A DNA stretch of 64,000 bases. Origin: Whalleya microplaca (lineage: Eukaryota; Ascomycota; Sordariomycetes; Xylariales; Xylariaceae). Below are positions 12,785 through 23,884 of the stretch, piece after piece. The notes beneath the pieces are model-generated. The model did not search any database. It was not told the origin of the DNA and saw only the letters and a program-made list of their open reading frames with translations. The position numbers and the translations under genes were made by a program. Within the stretch, counting starts at the first letter, position 1, and each line of letters opens with the position of its first letter. Location of the stretch: assembly GCA_022497155.1 (NCBI GenBank), contig MU385754.1:1-64000 (forward strand), given 5' to 3'.

Positions 12785-13753
12785 TTACTTCTTCTCTGCA
12801 TCTGGCACGTCCTTCGCGTCCTGAGCGGCGTCCTTAACGTCCTTAGCATCCTCCTCGCCCTCAAGCGCTGGCATCTCATCATCGGACTCGTCGTCCTCTT
12901 CCTCCTCTGCGCCGGGGCCGTCGCCGCCGCCAAGCTTGGAGAAGTCGATACCACTGAAGTCTCCGCCGCCGGCACCACCTATTGTCATGTCAGTCAGCTT
13001 CTCATTGTCTTAAGGTCATATTTTCATCTTCCTAGCCAGCTCAATGCAATGGCCAGGTGAAGTGTTCACGTACCCATTCCAGGCATGCCTCCTGTGAAAG
13101 CAAGAATGGTTAGCCATGATAATCTAAAACAACGAAGTCGTCTTCAATAAAGGGTAGAAACTCTTAAAACTTAAGAGTGGGAGAGAAGGAGGAGGAGAAT
13201 CAAGTTCACATACCCATACCGCCGCCGAATTGAGAGAAGTCCTCCTCGGGAGCTTCATTCTGCTCGTCCTCATCGACCCACTTATCGAAGTCGGTCTTGA
13301 GGAACTGAACCTTCTTAGCCTCCTTGAGCAGGCGGGGCCAGTATTCATCGTTCAGGTCCTTCTTGCGCAGCTTGATCTCGACATTGCGAGCAGTGTGGTG
13401 AGTCTTGCTCTCGGCGGGGTCGATCTCGGCGTAGAAGGTGAGCTCCAGGTGGTAAGTACGCTTCAGGGTCTCCGAGTGACCAGTGAAGGTCAGGCCAGTG
13501 GGCTGAAGGTCAAGCTTCAGGTTCTCCTTGGGCACATCGGGGACCGAGATGGTCAGGTAGATGAAGTTCTTCTCCGGATCGGTGTTGGAGGAGCGCTGAG
13601 CCCATAGAACTGTGTGCGGACGACGTATGTTAGCTAGCTAATAGCTAATAGCTAATGAGTGAAACGAGGATGAGGCGGAATATATTGCACTTCCTTTCTC
13701 GTTTAGTGCTAGGAAATAGATAAGTACTTACCTTCGGGAGTGACCTGCGACAT
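12785..13753 (-). CDS. wos2: p23/Sba1-Wos2 family Hsp90 co-chaperone
   Basis: Four exons give 209 residues: 13732-13753, 13214-13609, 13074-13091 (18 nt) and 12785-12978. All junctions are GT-AG and keep frame. The protein begins MSQVTPEVLWAQRSS, the hallmark start of fungal p23 proteins. A CS domain follows (residues about 5-115), with LKLDLQPTGLTFTG and the charged repeat-like strands typical of the family. Next come the conserved acidic tryptophan segment FDKWVDEDEQ, a Gly/Met linker (GGGMGMGGMPGM) spread over three exons, and an acidic tail ending DAEKK. p23 binds ATP-bound Hsp90 through the CS domain and stabilises client complexes in cytosol and nucleus; the Gly-Met and acidic tail has chaperone activity of its own. 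Length fits the family. Confidence 0.95.
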
Positions 13754-15239
13754 ATTGGCGCTGATAAGGGTAATGCGCTGTTGTGGCTATTGCGGTGTTG
13801 TGTCTGGGTATCAAAGTGGGATGTGGGGGAAGTTCAATAAGAGAAGCGATGTGATGTGATGTTCTGAGTGTGACGAAGATATGTATTTATTGTCAACAGG
13901 CAGAAACAGAATCAATCGTAATTCGAGAGGTTGAAGAAATGGATAGAAATTGAAGAAAAAGTGGTGGCCTGGATTGAAAGATTGAAAGAACAATGCAAGT
14001 GCAAGTGTAGGTGAGGCTCGGTTGAGCTTTCAGTTCTGCGGTGCAATGGTAGGCAAATAAAATCAGCACTCCGATGATGCAGGACCCCTCCGCCAGCATA
14101 TGCGGTAGAAGCATTACGAATTTCTCAGAACACTGGCGGGACAGGTCGACAGGGCTGAAGATTTGCACGGCGCTCGGAGCCTAGCTGGGCCGTGTTGCGC
14201 ACTGTCTGGGCTATTAGTGTTCCATGAGTTTGTTGGATAGCTACATGGAAGTAGCTAACCTTTCTTTGTAGGCTACCTACATGTCTGATACCTACATACC
14301 TGCATGTATGCATTATTGTCCATTAAAGGAGATATGTACTGCGTAAATACATACTAAGCAATCAATGTTTTTAGTCGCAGACTATCTGTATCTACCTTCA
14401 TAATCGATGTGTACTATCTAAGTAACTGACATATATATATATAAATATATATAAATACATAGTAAGCACATACATAGATAGTTATGTTAAAACTACAAAT
14501 TAATAAATGACAGCAGCAATGAGAAGACAGTGTATTAAAGTCAGATTGTAAGTCAGACTGTGTTTCTGAAGCTGAATAACCGACATGTACATACATAGTA
14601 TGCAACTCTTAGCTGGATGTGTCTAGATGGATTGCATTGAGCGGCTGGGTGCGTCGTTACATTCGTCAGAATACGCTGCCTCATGCAAGCGGTTACATGT
14701 ACAAGTGACAGTTGGTACATACATACAGTCTGAAATCTCCTACTGCAGCCGATATGTATGTACTTTGGTAGGTAGACTCCATTGGGCAATCAGAGCAAAT
14801 TTGTCATCCCAAGGCCTAGAATGCCTCCAACAACGGCAGCAGCAAAAGTCGGATATTAAAGCTAGAGATTGACAGTGCCGACTAAAGCGCGTAACACTGT
14901 AATCCATCATAGCTGCACAGGTACCCCAGGTGCACCCACCACCACCTGCCACCTACCCAGACTACCTAGGTTAGGTAATAAGCTTATAGCGGGGTTGCGC
15001 TACCCGTTAGGCTGCCTGCTGGGCTGTTCCTGAACGAGGTTCCGGTCCAGATGTCCCCATCTCTCAGCCTTGGATCCACGTCATCGCTCACCTGCATATT
15101 CCGTATCTCAATCAATCTATTGACCTTCGATATCCATCCAGCCTTTCTTATCAGACGCCCCCCCGAAAGTTCTCGGCAGGAGCCGCATCGTGGAGCCTTA
15201 CTGAAACATACAACGAACAATCACGCTGGCTCTCCCAAG
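13754..15239. other. Divergent intergenic region between wos2 and vps24
   Basis: This 1.5-kb stretch separates two divergently transcribed genes. It contains an AT microsatellite (about 14429-14458, TATATATATATAAATATATATA) and a TACCTAGG motif at 14963-14970. No ORF with support and no clear heat-shock element were found. Confidence 0.5.
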
Positions 15240-16079
15240 ATGGAGAACCTCAAGGCTCTCTTCGTCAAGCCGGACCCTAATGCCCAGGTAAATCGTCTCA
15301 TCATTCATCCATCCCCTTTCGACTGCCTCCCCCATATAGTCGTTCCGACCCTCCATCCATCCATACAAGAACAGCGAGGAGATTGTAGATAGACTAACCG
15401 TGCCGGATCACCCTCCCCCCGACAGATGCGAAAATGCAACAGCCTCATACGATCGAACATCCGCAAGCTCGACCGCGACATCGCGCAGGTGAAGCAGGTG
15501 GAGATCAAGACGAAGAACCTGATCATCCAGGCGGACCGGCGGGGCCAGCGCAACCCGTCGCAGGCGCGGCAGGCGCAGCGCGAGGTGCGCGACTTCGCGC
15601 GGGAGCTGATCCGGACGCGGCGGACGTCGGCGCGGCTGATCACGTCCAAGGCGCAGCTCAGCAGCGTGCAGATGCAGGTCAACGAGGCCTTCGCCGTGCG
15701 CAAGATCGAGGGCTCCATCCGCGCCTCCGTCGGCATCATGAAGGACGTCAACAGCCTCGTGCGCCTGCCCCAGCTGCAGGGCACCATGCAGGAGCTCAGC
15801 CTCGAGCTCATGCGCGCCGGCGTGATCGAGGAGATGGTCGGCGAGAATCTGCCGGTGGATGAGGATATGTTCGAGGACGAGGAGGCCGAGGCCGATGGCG
15901 AGGTCGATAAGGTCCTCGGCGAGGTCCTCAAGGGCCGCATGGAGAAGACCGGCGCCTTGCCTAGTGCGCCTGTCGCCCAGGAACCCGTGCCGGCCGCGGA
16001 GGAGGAGGAGGAGGAGGAGGAGGACCAGGAGGCGATGATGGATCAGATGAGAAACAGGCTGGAGGCCCTCAGGAGCTGA
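15240..16079 (+). CDS. vps24: ESCRT-III subunit Vps24 (CHMP3)
   Basis: Two exons (15240-15287 and 15426-16079) give 233 residues. Exon 1 encodes MENLKALFVKPDPNAQ and exon 2 resumes MRKCNSLIRSNIRKLDRDI. The basic N-terminal half, the signature VNSLVRLPQLQGTMQEL followed by LMRAGVIEEMV, and the acidic C-terminal half match Vps24. The last residues (MRNRLEALRS) form a MIM1-type motif that binds the MIT domain of Vps4. In yeast Vps24 caps and bundles Snf7 filaments with Vps2 at endosomes to bud intralumenal vesicles, and Vps4 disassembles the polymer. Exon 2 is strikingly GC-rich, which creates long open frames in other registers. A run of Glu (about residues 210-217) precedes the MIM. Confidence 0.94.
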
Positions 16080-16347
16080 ACGGGTTTCAGTGTTATTAGT
16101 TTACTAGATTTCATGACACCGGCGTTCCGGAGCGGCATAACAGGGCGATCATCATTGTTGGTAATTCGGTTGGGTATTGTTCAGCTACAAATTTCAGAAA
16201 GGACACGCGAAGAGGCGTATATACAGAGAGTTACAAGTGATGTCAGCTCAGCACTATCTTGAGCCAGAACATTGAATCCTCGACCAGTTTAATTCCTTTA
16301 CACAGTCTGTTTGTTGTGGTCTAAAGGGGCATCTAGACCCCTGCTGC

Positions 16348-17900
16348 TCATTTCCAATTCAACCTCGGTGTGGTCGCAACGCGATCTGGTACTTGGTCTT
16401 CTGCCGTCCAATCCCAACTTGACGCTGTAAATACATCCCGAGCGAATTTCTCTGCGCCCAAGGCATCCTCGAAGCGAAACCGTTGGTCGTTCGCCAGGGA
16501 CCGGGTAAAGCGGAACTGAATCCCCTCATCCTTTCCCTGTTCCTCAGCATCAGAAGGCATCCACGCCGCTAATTGACGATTGCTTTTCCACGTGCTCCGC
16601 CCGATAGGTATGGAGCTTGCAGATAGCAGACCTTGAATAAAGTCCAAGATAGACGATACCCGCGTCCTAAGGCCGCAATTGGTGTGGTTCTTGTCGAGCT
16701 GATAACTGGGACACTGCCTCAAAGTAGAGAGAATAGTATCGATCTGCAGCAACGAAGTGTCTGCGATGGAATCCAGGGACCCAGGCGAGAAATCAACAAG
16801 GAACATGAGGTTCTTGTTGACGAGGAACTTGAACATCTCGCCTAGCTGGTAGGAGTCACAAGCGGCGCTCGAATCGTAGCCCAGTTTGCACTGCCGTGTA
16901 CGCGACGTATACAAATTGAGAAAGTGGCGTTGCACTGATGCGATGGTGTTTAAGATGCACTGTCTCCGGAATTGCAGTTCTTCTGTACAAGATGTCAATA
17001 TGAACAGAACTAGTAGGAAGTTGAACAGTCCAAAGACTCACCCTCAAGACCATCCTGTAAATACCACCAGGTGGCATCCGACGTGTCATTCTCTTCGGGA
17101 AATGAACTCCACCGGCAGGAACCGTTCATGATGATTTCCTTCGTAGCAGCCTGAAACCTGGCGGGCTGATTCAACAACCAGGACACGAGAATCTTTTGGC
17201 GCAAAACATCTTCGTTGTTCCGGCTCATTCTCGCAACCTCGTCTCGAACCGGCTTCCGGCTCGTCACAGGCCACTTGAACTTCAAGCCACCGGTGAGATG
17301 CTTCGACACAGAAGATGTGCAATCAAAGCGGTCGGCAAGAACAGCTAGTGTGGTCACGAATGGCATGGTGACCGGTTTAGTGACCGTCTCCTTGGCGTGG
17401 AGAATACGCAGGAGATCACCAAAGGCACTATCTCGATACGCATAGTGGGTTGCTTCATCATCATCGTGGATCTTGACCCAGGGTAGGTCTACCTCATCCG
17501 CGGCTCCTGGCTTGACATTCTTTAATGAGAGAGCGGAAAAGGCACTGGCAATATCCTTGGCCTCCTTGAAACGCATGTCTCCCAGAAGCTTCTCAAAGTA
17601 CTTTGACTGGCTCTTTAAAGTGCTGACACTAACACGAAAAGCTAGCCGGACTTTCGTCTTCAACGCAGGTTGCGGCTCTCCACGAGCTGATCTTGGCTGG
17701 GCTCTTCGTGCAGATCGGAGGGTGTCCTTCGAGTTCTCAAAGGTCACGTCTAGAATCAGGTCCCCATTTTCAACGATTTTTATCACTTCAGGTAGCCTGC
17801 CGTTAACAAAACTTGGTTCTGATGAATCCCCTTCTGCAGTGCCGCCTGAGTCGTCCATCTTGGTCTGTCTTCGGTGTGAGGCAATACCTTGTAGACGCAC
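16348..17900 (-). CDS. BTB/POZ-like domain protein, unknown function
   Basis: Two exons (17042-17900 and 16348-16982) joined by a 59-nt GTGAGT-CAG intron give 497 residues. A start at an internal ATG (17858, MDDSGG) would give 483 residues and may be the true one. The N-terminal half resembles fungal BTB-like proteins: GDLILDVTF, then a basic insertion, then VSVSTLKSQSKYFEKLLG. This is the usual order of the dimerisation fold in which a protected core is followed by 'SKYFEKLL'. The C-terminal half is helical and contains several Cys (CILN, CKLG, CDSY, CPSYQLDKNHTNC) with no recognised domain. Such proteins are common in moulds and rarely characterised; a Cullin-3 adaptor role is possible but unproven. 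Confidence 0.78.
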
Positions 17901-18617
17901 AGATTTGAGGCGAGCATCGACTCTTCACTTCCCAGGCCTGCCGCAGAGTTCAGGCTCCTTGGGGGACTTTCGGATATTGATACCTGGAGGATTATTTTGG
18001 GATAGGTCTTGATATTATGTGAGAAATAAAATCGAACGATATGGCAAAACGCAATGATTAGGTTACTATCGCGTTTATATCAACTTACAATGTGGCTGGT
18101 TTTGTAGTTGAAAACAAGGCGTCGGGTCATGTGCGTAGTGATGCTCGCCCTACCATGGCAGCATGGATAGAAGCTGACAGTATCTAATGGTGGAGACGTT
18201 GGCCCAATCAAAGTGGAGGTACAAATACACAGTACCTTGGCACTCCGAGAAATGATCTCTGCTTCCCTTAGTCATCTTACGACGCCCTGTTTAATTCTCT
18301 CTGAGGCTTTAAACTCTTCTGAAGATATCCTCAGACCATAGGGAAGCACATCTTCAGTAGAAATTACCACTCAAATAGAAGTTGTTTGTCTTAATAGTAG
18401 TAGTCCCACTGGCTATTGTTCAGATCTGCGTTTCCCTCAACACGATCAAGATCATTTTGGACTGATGAGCAACTTTGAGCAATTTTGAGCAACTTGAATT
18501 CATATATCCAATCGTAACTAAGGGCTATTAAACTGAAATACTTTTTGTTCTACACGTTCATCTCGAGTGCGCATCCACTAGTTCGTTGTTTAAGGGTTAT
18601 ATTAGCCTTCAGCTTTC
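17901..18617. other. Intergenic region, nothing assigned
   Basis: Between the BTB-like gene (5' end) and the 3' end of ftr1. No supported ORF. It holds a short direct repeat of GAGCAACTTTGAGCAATTTTGAGC type at about 18467-18492. Confidence 0.5.
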
Positions 18618-19872
18618 CTAAGCCTTCGCTGTCGTCTCGGCCACCTCTGACTTGCCATTGTTCTCGCTGCTGGCATCTGCGTTGTTGGACACGCTGCCCT
18701 GTTCAACCGACTTGTCTGAGCTCTGCTTCGCTTTTAGGAATGGCCAGTGACCCTTGACCTCGCGATACCTCATGGCAAAGAACGAGAGCATGATGACGAT
18801 CCAGTAGACATTGTACGAGATGACCGAACCGTACGTCGCCGAGTTCTGCCATCCAAGGATGGCGTTGAAGATACCCCAGCCACCACCTCCGTTCAGTTCT
18901 GGGTTGCAGCACTAAACAATCACTCATTAGTAACTAAGCGAGAACATATGATAAGCATAACATACGTTTACATGCCACACACTCTTGTCGATATCGTAAG
19001 AGCCCGCTCCATCCCCTATTTCAGCAGCATCTCCGCCAATAATGTTGTTCCATTGCTGTTGCTCGAAGTACCATACGGCGCGCGAGAAAAGACCGGCAGC
19101 GACTAAATAGAGCAAGCAGGTCGAGGCCACCAAAAAGTATTGCAGTTTCGATGAAGCTCCGCCTCTGTCAGGGGGGTCAGCGACATATGTTATATGGATA
19201 GACATCAAATACTCACTTATACAGGACCCAGCCCACGATGATTCCAACGGCTAGCCCGACGAACACCGGGAGCGGCACCGCGCTAGCCGGCGCGGAAAAG
19301 GAGACGCCTGCGATGAAGACGATCGCCTCGATACCCTCTCTCAGGACGGTGATAAAGGGAAGTACGAACATTGCGTACTTCTCTCCGAAACGCTTGAACC
19401 AACCACGGCGGCCGCCTAACCGTAAGGGGGATTCAAGCGCCTTAGCAAGCTTGACGCGCCACTTGTCTTGCATCTTTCCGACGCGAAGAAGCGCTGCGCC
19501 GACGACGCTGATGATCACGGCGGCAAAGAGCGCAAAGGCGCCTTCGTAATTGTACTCGTTGGTGGTCCAGTTATCTTTATCCAACGTGTAGAAAGCACCA
19601 ATGAGCCCTCCGGCGACGGCCAGGCAAATGAAGAAGCCCAGTCCGACGCCCAGCCATACCTGGCGAGTTCAACATTAATTTGACTAACCTGAATGGGAGA
19701 CGCGCTCAACTCTTACCTGCTTGACGAGGGTCTTGTATACTTTCACATCTCTGTTCGGCCCATCGAGAGTCTGCTTCAGGAAAGCCAACAAGACGGAGAC
19801 GATGATGACCGTTTCCAGAGTCTCTCGGAAGACAACGAGAAAGACCGGCACGGCGAACACGTTTTGAGTCAT
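18618..19872 (-). CDS. ftr1: High-affinity plasma-membrane iron permease Ftr1
   Basis: Four exons (19717-19872, 19217-19659, 18966-19164, 18618-18911) give 363 residues, close to the fungal Ftr1 length. The two iron-binding motifs fall at the expected positions: RETLE at residues 16-20 (the variant of REGLE common in fungi) and REGIE at about 159-163. There are about seven hydrophobic segments, and a loop with [11 protein letters not shown] and [10 protein letters not shown] precedes the last membrane span. Ftr1 imports Fe3+ that the multicopper ferroxidase Fet3 delivers; the two form an obligate complex. The fet3 gene is next door and divergent, sharing a 1.8-kb promoter. Two perfect (G/A)ATC(T/A)GATAA iron-GATA sites lie about 115-135 bp upstream of the start, so iron repression is expected. 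Confidence 0.95.
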
Positions 19873-19976
19873 CGTGAATGATGACGAGTTTGCGAATAGT
19901 CAATGACACCGCTGGATTGAGAGGGAGCCTGTGATGCCGAATGGGCTCTGTTTGACTTTTAAGGGAAACTGCAGGT

Positions 19977-20008
19977 TATCTGTTGATCAGATAAATATGA
20001 TCTGATAA
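19977..20008. promoter_or_regulatory. Iron-GATA (SreA/Sre1-type) sites upstream of ftr1
   Basis: GATCAGATAA at 19985-19994 and GATCTGATAA at 19999-20008 both match (G/A)ATC(T/A)GATAA, the site described for the iron-sensing GATA repressors SreA and Sre1. An inverted partial copy TTATCTG lies at 19977-19983. Two perfect 10-mers 14 bp apart, just upstream of an iron permease, are unlikely by chance. Confidence 0.82.
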
Positions 20009-21337
20009 TCTTAAGCGGGGCGCATATCCCCGGGGTTTCAACCGTGCATTAAACCTTGAGGAAGTGCAAGCGAGCAGGGGGCTGGCAACACTGGCCGCCG
20101 ATTGCGGGATCCTGGGGAAGAAAAACAAGAAGACTTATTAAGGAGCTATAAAAGATACTATCTTCAGTTTCAGTCGGATGGGGCGCTGCCGCATTAAACC
20201 ACATGTCCAGGCAGATGCCGTTATATGTGCAAGGCAGAGAACACCCGGTCACACTTGGGGGGTCCGACATGAGGAGGGCCGACTCACGGTTTTGATAAGT
20301 TGCATGGTTATCCCCGGTACGTGCGCATGAGGGAAGATACGTCGTATGTTGCATACAGGTATGTCAGACATACTTCCCTAGCCAGGTGGTTCGACTAAAA
20401 AAATGACTACTATCAGTTGGGCTATTATTAAAGGCGAGACAGGTTCGATTCTTCATAGCACTATTGATGTTCACTTCCCGTAGCTGGATTTTGTCATGTC
20501 AAATCTCGATTACGATTAGATCAAAATGATATCTACTTTCGCTTGAGCTCACTACTTACTGGTCTATGATGAAAAATATGAAGTCTAGACTTGAACCTAG
20601 CATTGGGACAAGCTTTCTCTTGGCGAATCCCAGCTTCTTCAAGCTTTTCTAAAATCTTAGTGCATACACTACAATACCGTTACTACACTAAAATGGAAGG
20701 TCGGTCCACAGGGATAGGTATAACCACTTCACCAACTCAGGTCTCCAGCTCGTCGCCTTGCCGTCGGTGAGACATACGTTTATCGTTTTACACAGCTCAG
20801 GTGCTACTAGTATTCGGTCACTAATACTACGTAGGTAGCGATGTTTGTGCCTGAAATGTTTGTTTAGACGGGTACAGGGCCTTGTCAGATCCTAGGTTGG
20901 GTACTACTGGCACCATACTTTATACTACATATGTAAGTCAGCACGTTAGGAATACCGAATATGCGTAGTTCGAATTATGGTTTCCCTAGCCGACCAGGTG
21001 GGAACCTCCGGCCTGTTTTCGATCCGGGGAGTTCGACAGGTAAATGGCAACCGAACCTTCTGAACTTCCCCCACTCGGTCGATCATGATGGATGAGACAG
21101 TGGAGTGATACCATCTGTTTATCAGCTCCTTGACTAGCCCAGAACCGAGAGGCCTCAGCTTTTGTTAGTACTACTAAGGCAAGCTAGGGTATAATTCACG
21201 CATTGCATGTTACGATGGCGCTTGTTCTAGGCTGAATACCTAGTCGAGAATTCCTCCCATTCGAAGGGGGAGATTGTCTTCATGAGTGATCCTAGGCAAT
21301 ATTTTCACACACCCTGGCACTTTAGTTATTGTGGCGC
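20009..21337. other. Shared ftr1-fet3 promoter interval
   Basis: Divergent intergenic DNA between ftr1 and fet3. Besides the GATA clusters listed separately, no gene is supported. A 101-codon minus-strand frame at 20049-20354 has no recognisable features. Confidence 0.5.
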
Positions 21338-21435
21338 ATCAGATAAGTGATGTACCAGGCCAATCGAGCAAGGCGACAAAGACGGTGTAACCACACATCA
21401 CCCCAGTCATTCAAAATAACTGATTGATAAGATAA
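21338..21435. promoter_or_regulatory. GATA cluster upstream of fet3
   Basis: ATCAGATAA at 21338-21346 matches the 9-bp ATCWGATAA consensus. TGATAA (21425-21430) and AGATAA (21430-21435) form a second, weaker GATA pair. They lie about 265-360 bp upstream of the fet3 start, which suggests co-regulation with ftr1 by an iron-responsive GATA factor. Confidence 0.7.
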
Positions 21436-21699
21436 TCTGTCGATTCCTCGACCTCCCCGAATATCAACGATCAAGTAAACTCGGCATTTATTCTTGAGTC
21501 TACCTATACACATGATCCGACCTCGGCCATGTTCAGCTGAAAACAAGCCCTATTGAGGAAATTCTAACCGTGGGGCTGCTCCAGCAGAAGGTTTGGAACA
21601 TACTTGTTTTAGGTAATTGTTGAATCCGCCTATATCTAACTACGGCCCTTACCTTTTCGCGTGTGACGTTCTCTCCGTCGCCAAACGGGCACTTTCGCG

Positions 21700-23884
21700 A
21701 TGTTGTGTTCATCTGGATTTCTCGCTTTTGCGGCGTGGACGGCTTCTCTCTTAGCCTCCGCGAGAGCTGCAACTGTCACTTACGACTTTAACGTGACCTG
21801 GGTGATAGCCAACCCGGATGGTGCTTTTCAGAGGCCAACCATTGGTATCAATGGAGCTTGGCCTATCCCACAGATCACCGCCAACATCGGTGACAACATC
21901 GTAGTGCACGTCACGAATCAGTTAGGGAACCAGACGACTTCTCTTCACTTCCACGGCTTATTCATGAATGGCACTACACATATGGACGGGCCTGCCCAAG
22001 TTTCGCAGTGTGCTATTGCTCCGGGCTCGAGTTTTACATACAATTTTACGGTGAGTTTTCCTTATTCCAAAATTAAACGACCCTGCTGAACTAACATAAG
22101 AAAAGATCACTCAGCCTGGCACGTATTGGTACCATTCCCACACTGGAGGACAGTATCCCGATGGCTTGAGGGGACCACTAATTATCAACGATCCTGATTC
22201 CCCCTTTCTGGGTCAATACGACGAGGAATTTGTTATGACAGTATCAGATTGGTACCATGATCAAATGACGGATCTTCTTCCCGGATTCATCAGCAAGGGT
22301 AACCCAACTGGTGCCGAACCAGTACCGAACGCTGCCTTATTCAACGAGACCCAAGATCTAAAGGTCGCCGTTCAGCCTGGGAAGACTTATCTTTTCCGCG
22401 TGATCAACATTGGGGCTTTTGCTGGCCAGTATATCTGGTTCGAAGGCCACAACATGACCATCGTCGAAGTCGACGGTGTTTATCACCAACCTGCAGTCGC
22501 CGACATGATCTACCTAACTGCGGCTCAGCGGTGCAGTTTCCTGGTGACAACGAAGAACGAGACGACAGCAAACTATGCATTTGTTGGAAGCATGGACACA
22601 GTGGGTTTACCTTCAAACCAAAACGCAGAGGATCATCGATTGCTAATTAGTGTATGTGCTTGATTCTAGTCTTTGTTCGATACATTACCAGATGATCTAG
22701 ACTACAATGTCACCGGATGGCTCACCTACGATGACACCCTGGAATTTCCAGAGCCTACTCTCATCGACGAATTCACTGAATTCGACGATATGAATTTAAT
22801 CCCATATGATAATCAGACCCTGCTAGGCGAACCTAGTAAGATCATCGAACTTGATGTGATTATGGATAATCTCGGAGATGGCGCAAACTAGTCAGTCACA
22901 GTCATTCTTATTGTCGCATGTACATATGCTAATGTGTTATAGTGCTTTCTTTAACAACATTACCTATAAAGCCCCGAAGGTGCCTTCGCTCTACACAGCC
23001 CTATCGGCCGGAGACTTAGCAACCAACCCTACAGTCTACGGTTCTTACACGAATTCGTTCGTCCTAGAGAAGGACGAGATCGTGCAAATCATTGTAAACA
23101 ATCTAGATACCGGCCGCCATCCATTCCATCTTCACGGCCACCAGTTCCAAGCCATCTACCGCGCCGAAGAGGACGCGGGAACATTCGAGGACTCCAATGT
23201 CACAGAAGCAGACTTCCCCGCTATTCCCATGCGCCGCGACACGCTCATGCTATACCCTACGGGCAACATCGTAATGCGCTTCAAGGCCGACAATCCAGGT
23301 AAGAAAGGCTCGACGCATAACATTTTATTACAACCTGCTAATATACTACTAGGCGTATGGTTCTTCCATTGTCACATCGAATGGCACGTGCAGTCCGGCC
23401 TCATCGCAACCATGGTCGAGGCGCCTCTGGAACTCCAGAAGACGATACAGATCCCGCAAGGTCACCTGGACGTCTGTAACGTCCAGAACATCCCCACGAC
23501 CGGAAACGCGGCCGCCAACACGGTAGACTATCTCAACTTGGACGGCGAGAACCGTTCTCCTGACCCGCTGCCTGAGGGGTATGTGCTCTCCCCCCGCTTC
23601 AAATATACAATCCGGAGGTATGCTAATCTAAATTTCGCAGATTCACCACACGCGGCAAAGTGGCTTTGGCCTTCAGCTGTCTGGCCGGTATCCTCGGCGT
23701 CATCGTCGTCGCGTGGTACGGACTGGCGCCGGACACAGCTGCCGATTTACAGGCCCAACAACGTATCTCAGAAGCGCATGGCGTCGGCGCCGCGGCGGGG
23801 TCTTCAGAGGCCACCACGGCTACACCAGAGCCCAAGAATGTGCTGGTTACGGTTGGCACTTCGGGCGGGAACTCTGCGAAGTAG
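21700..23884 (+). CDS. fet3: Fet3-type multicopper ferroxidase
   Basis: Six exons (21700-22050, 22106-22600, 22670-22890, 22943-23298, 23353-23578, 23641-23884) give 630 residues. The start is followed by a signal peptide (about residues 1-23). Copper ligands are HFHG (83-86), WYHSH (125-129), HPFHLHGH (415-422) and HCHIEWH (480-486), so types 1, 2 and 3 copper are all served. One membrane span lies near residues 555-577, before a short cytosolic tail, giving the type I topology of Fet3 rather than a secreted laccase. The ferroxidase-specific segments GSMDT, GDGANYAFFNN and [12 protein letters not shown] support Fet3. At the position of yeast Glu185 this protein has Asp (SDWYHD). The intron 3 donor is the weaker GTCAGT. 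It partners ftr1 in high-affinity iron uptake. Confidence 0.95.

Noticed and set aside
15434..15862. 142-codon open frame on the same strand as vps24 exon 2 in another register
   Set aside because: It is a by-product of the very GC-rich vps24 exon; Ala/Gly/Arg-rich composition and no independent start or splice logic.
15305..15940. 211-codon minus-strand open frame opposite vps24
   Set aside because: Antisense shadow of the GC-rich exon; Ser/Arg-rich with no motif.
20438..20450. tRNA B-box-like GGTTCGATTC
   Set aside because: No A box or cloverleaf upstream at the required spacing.
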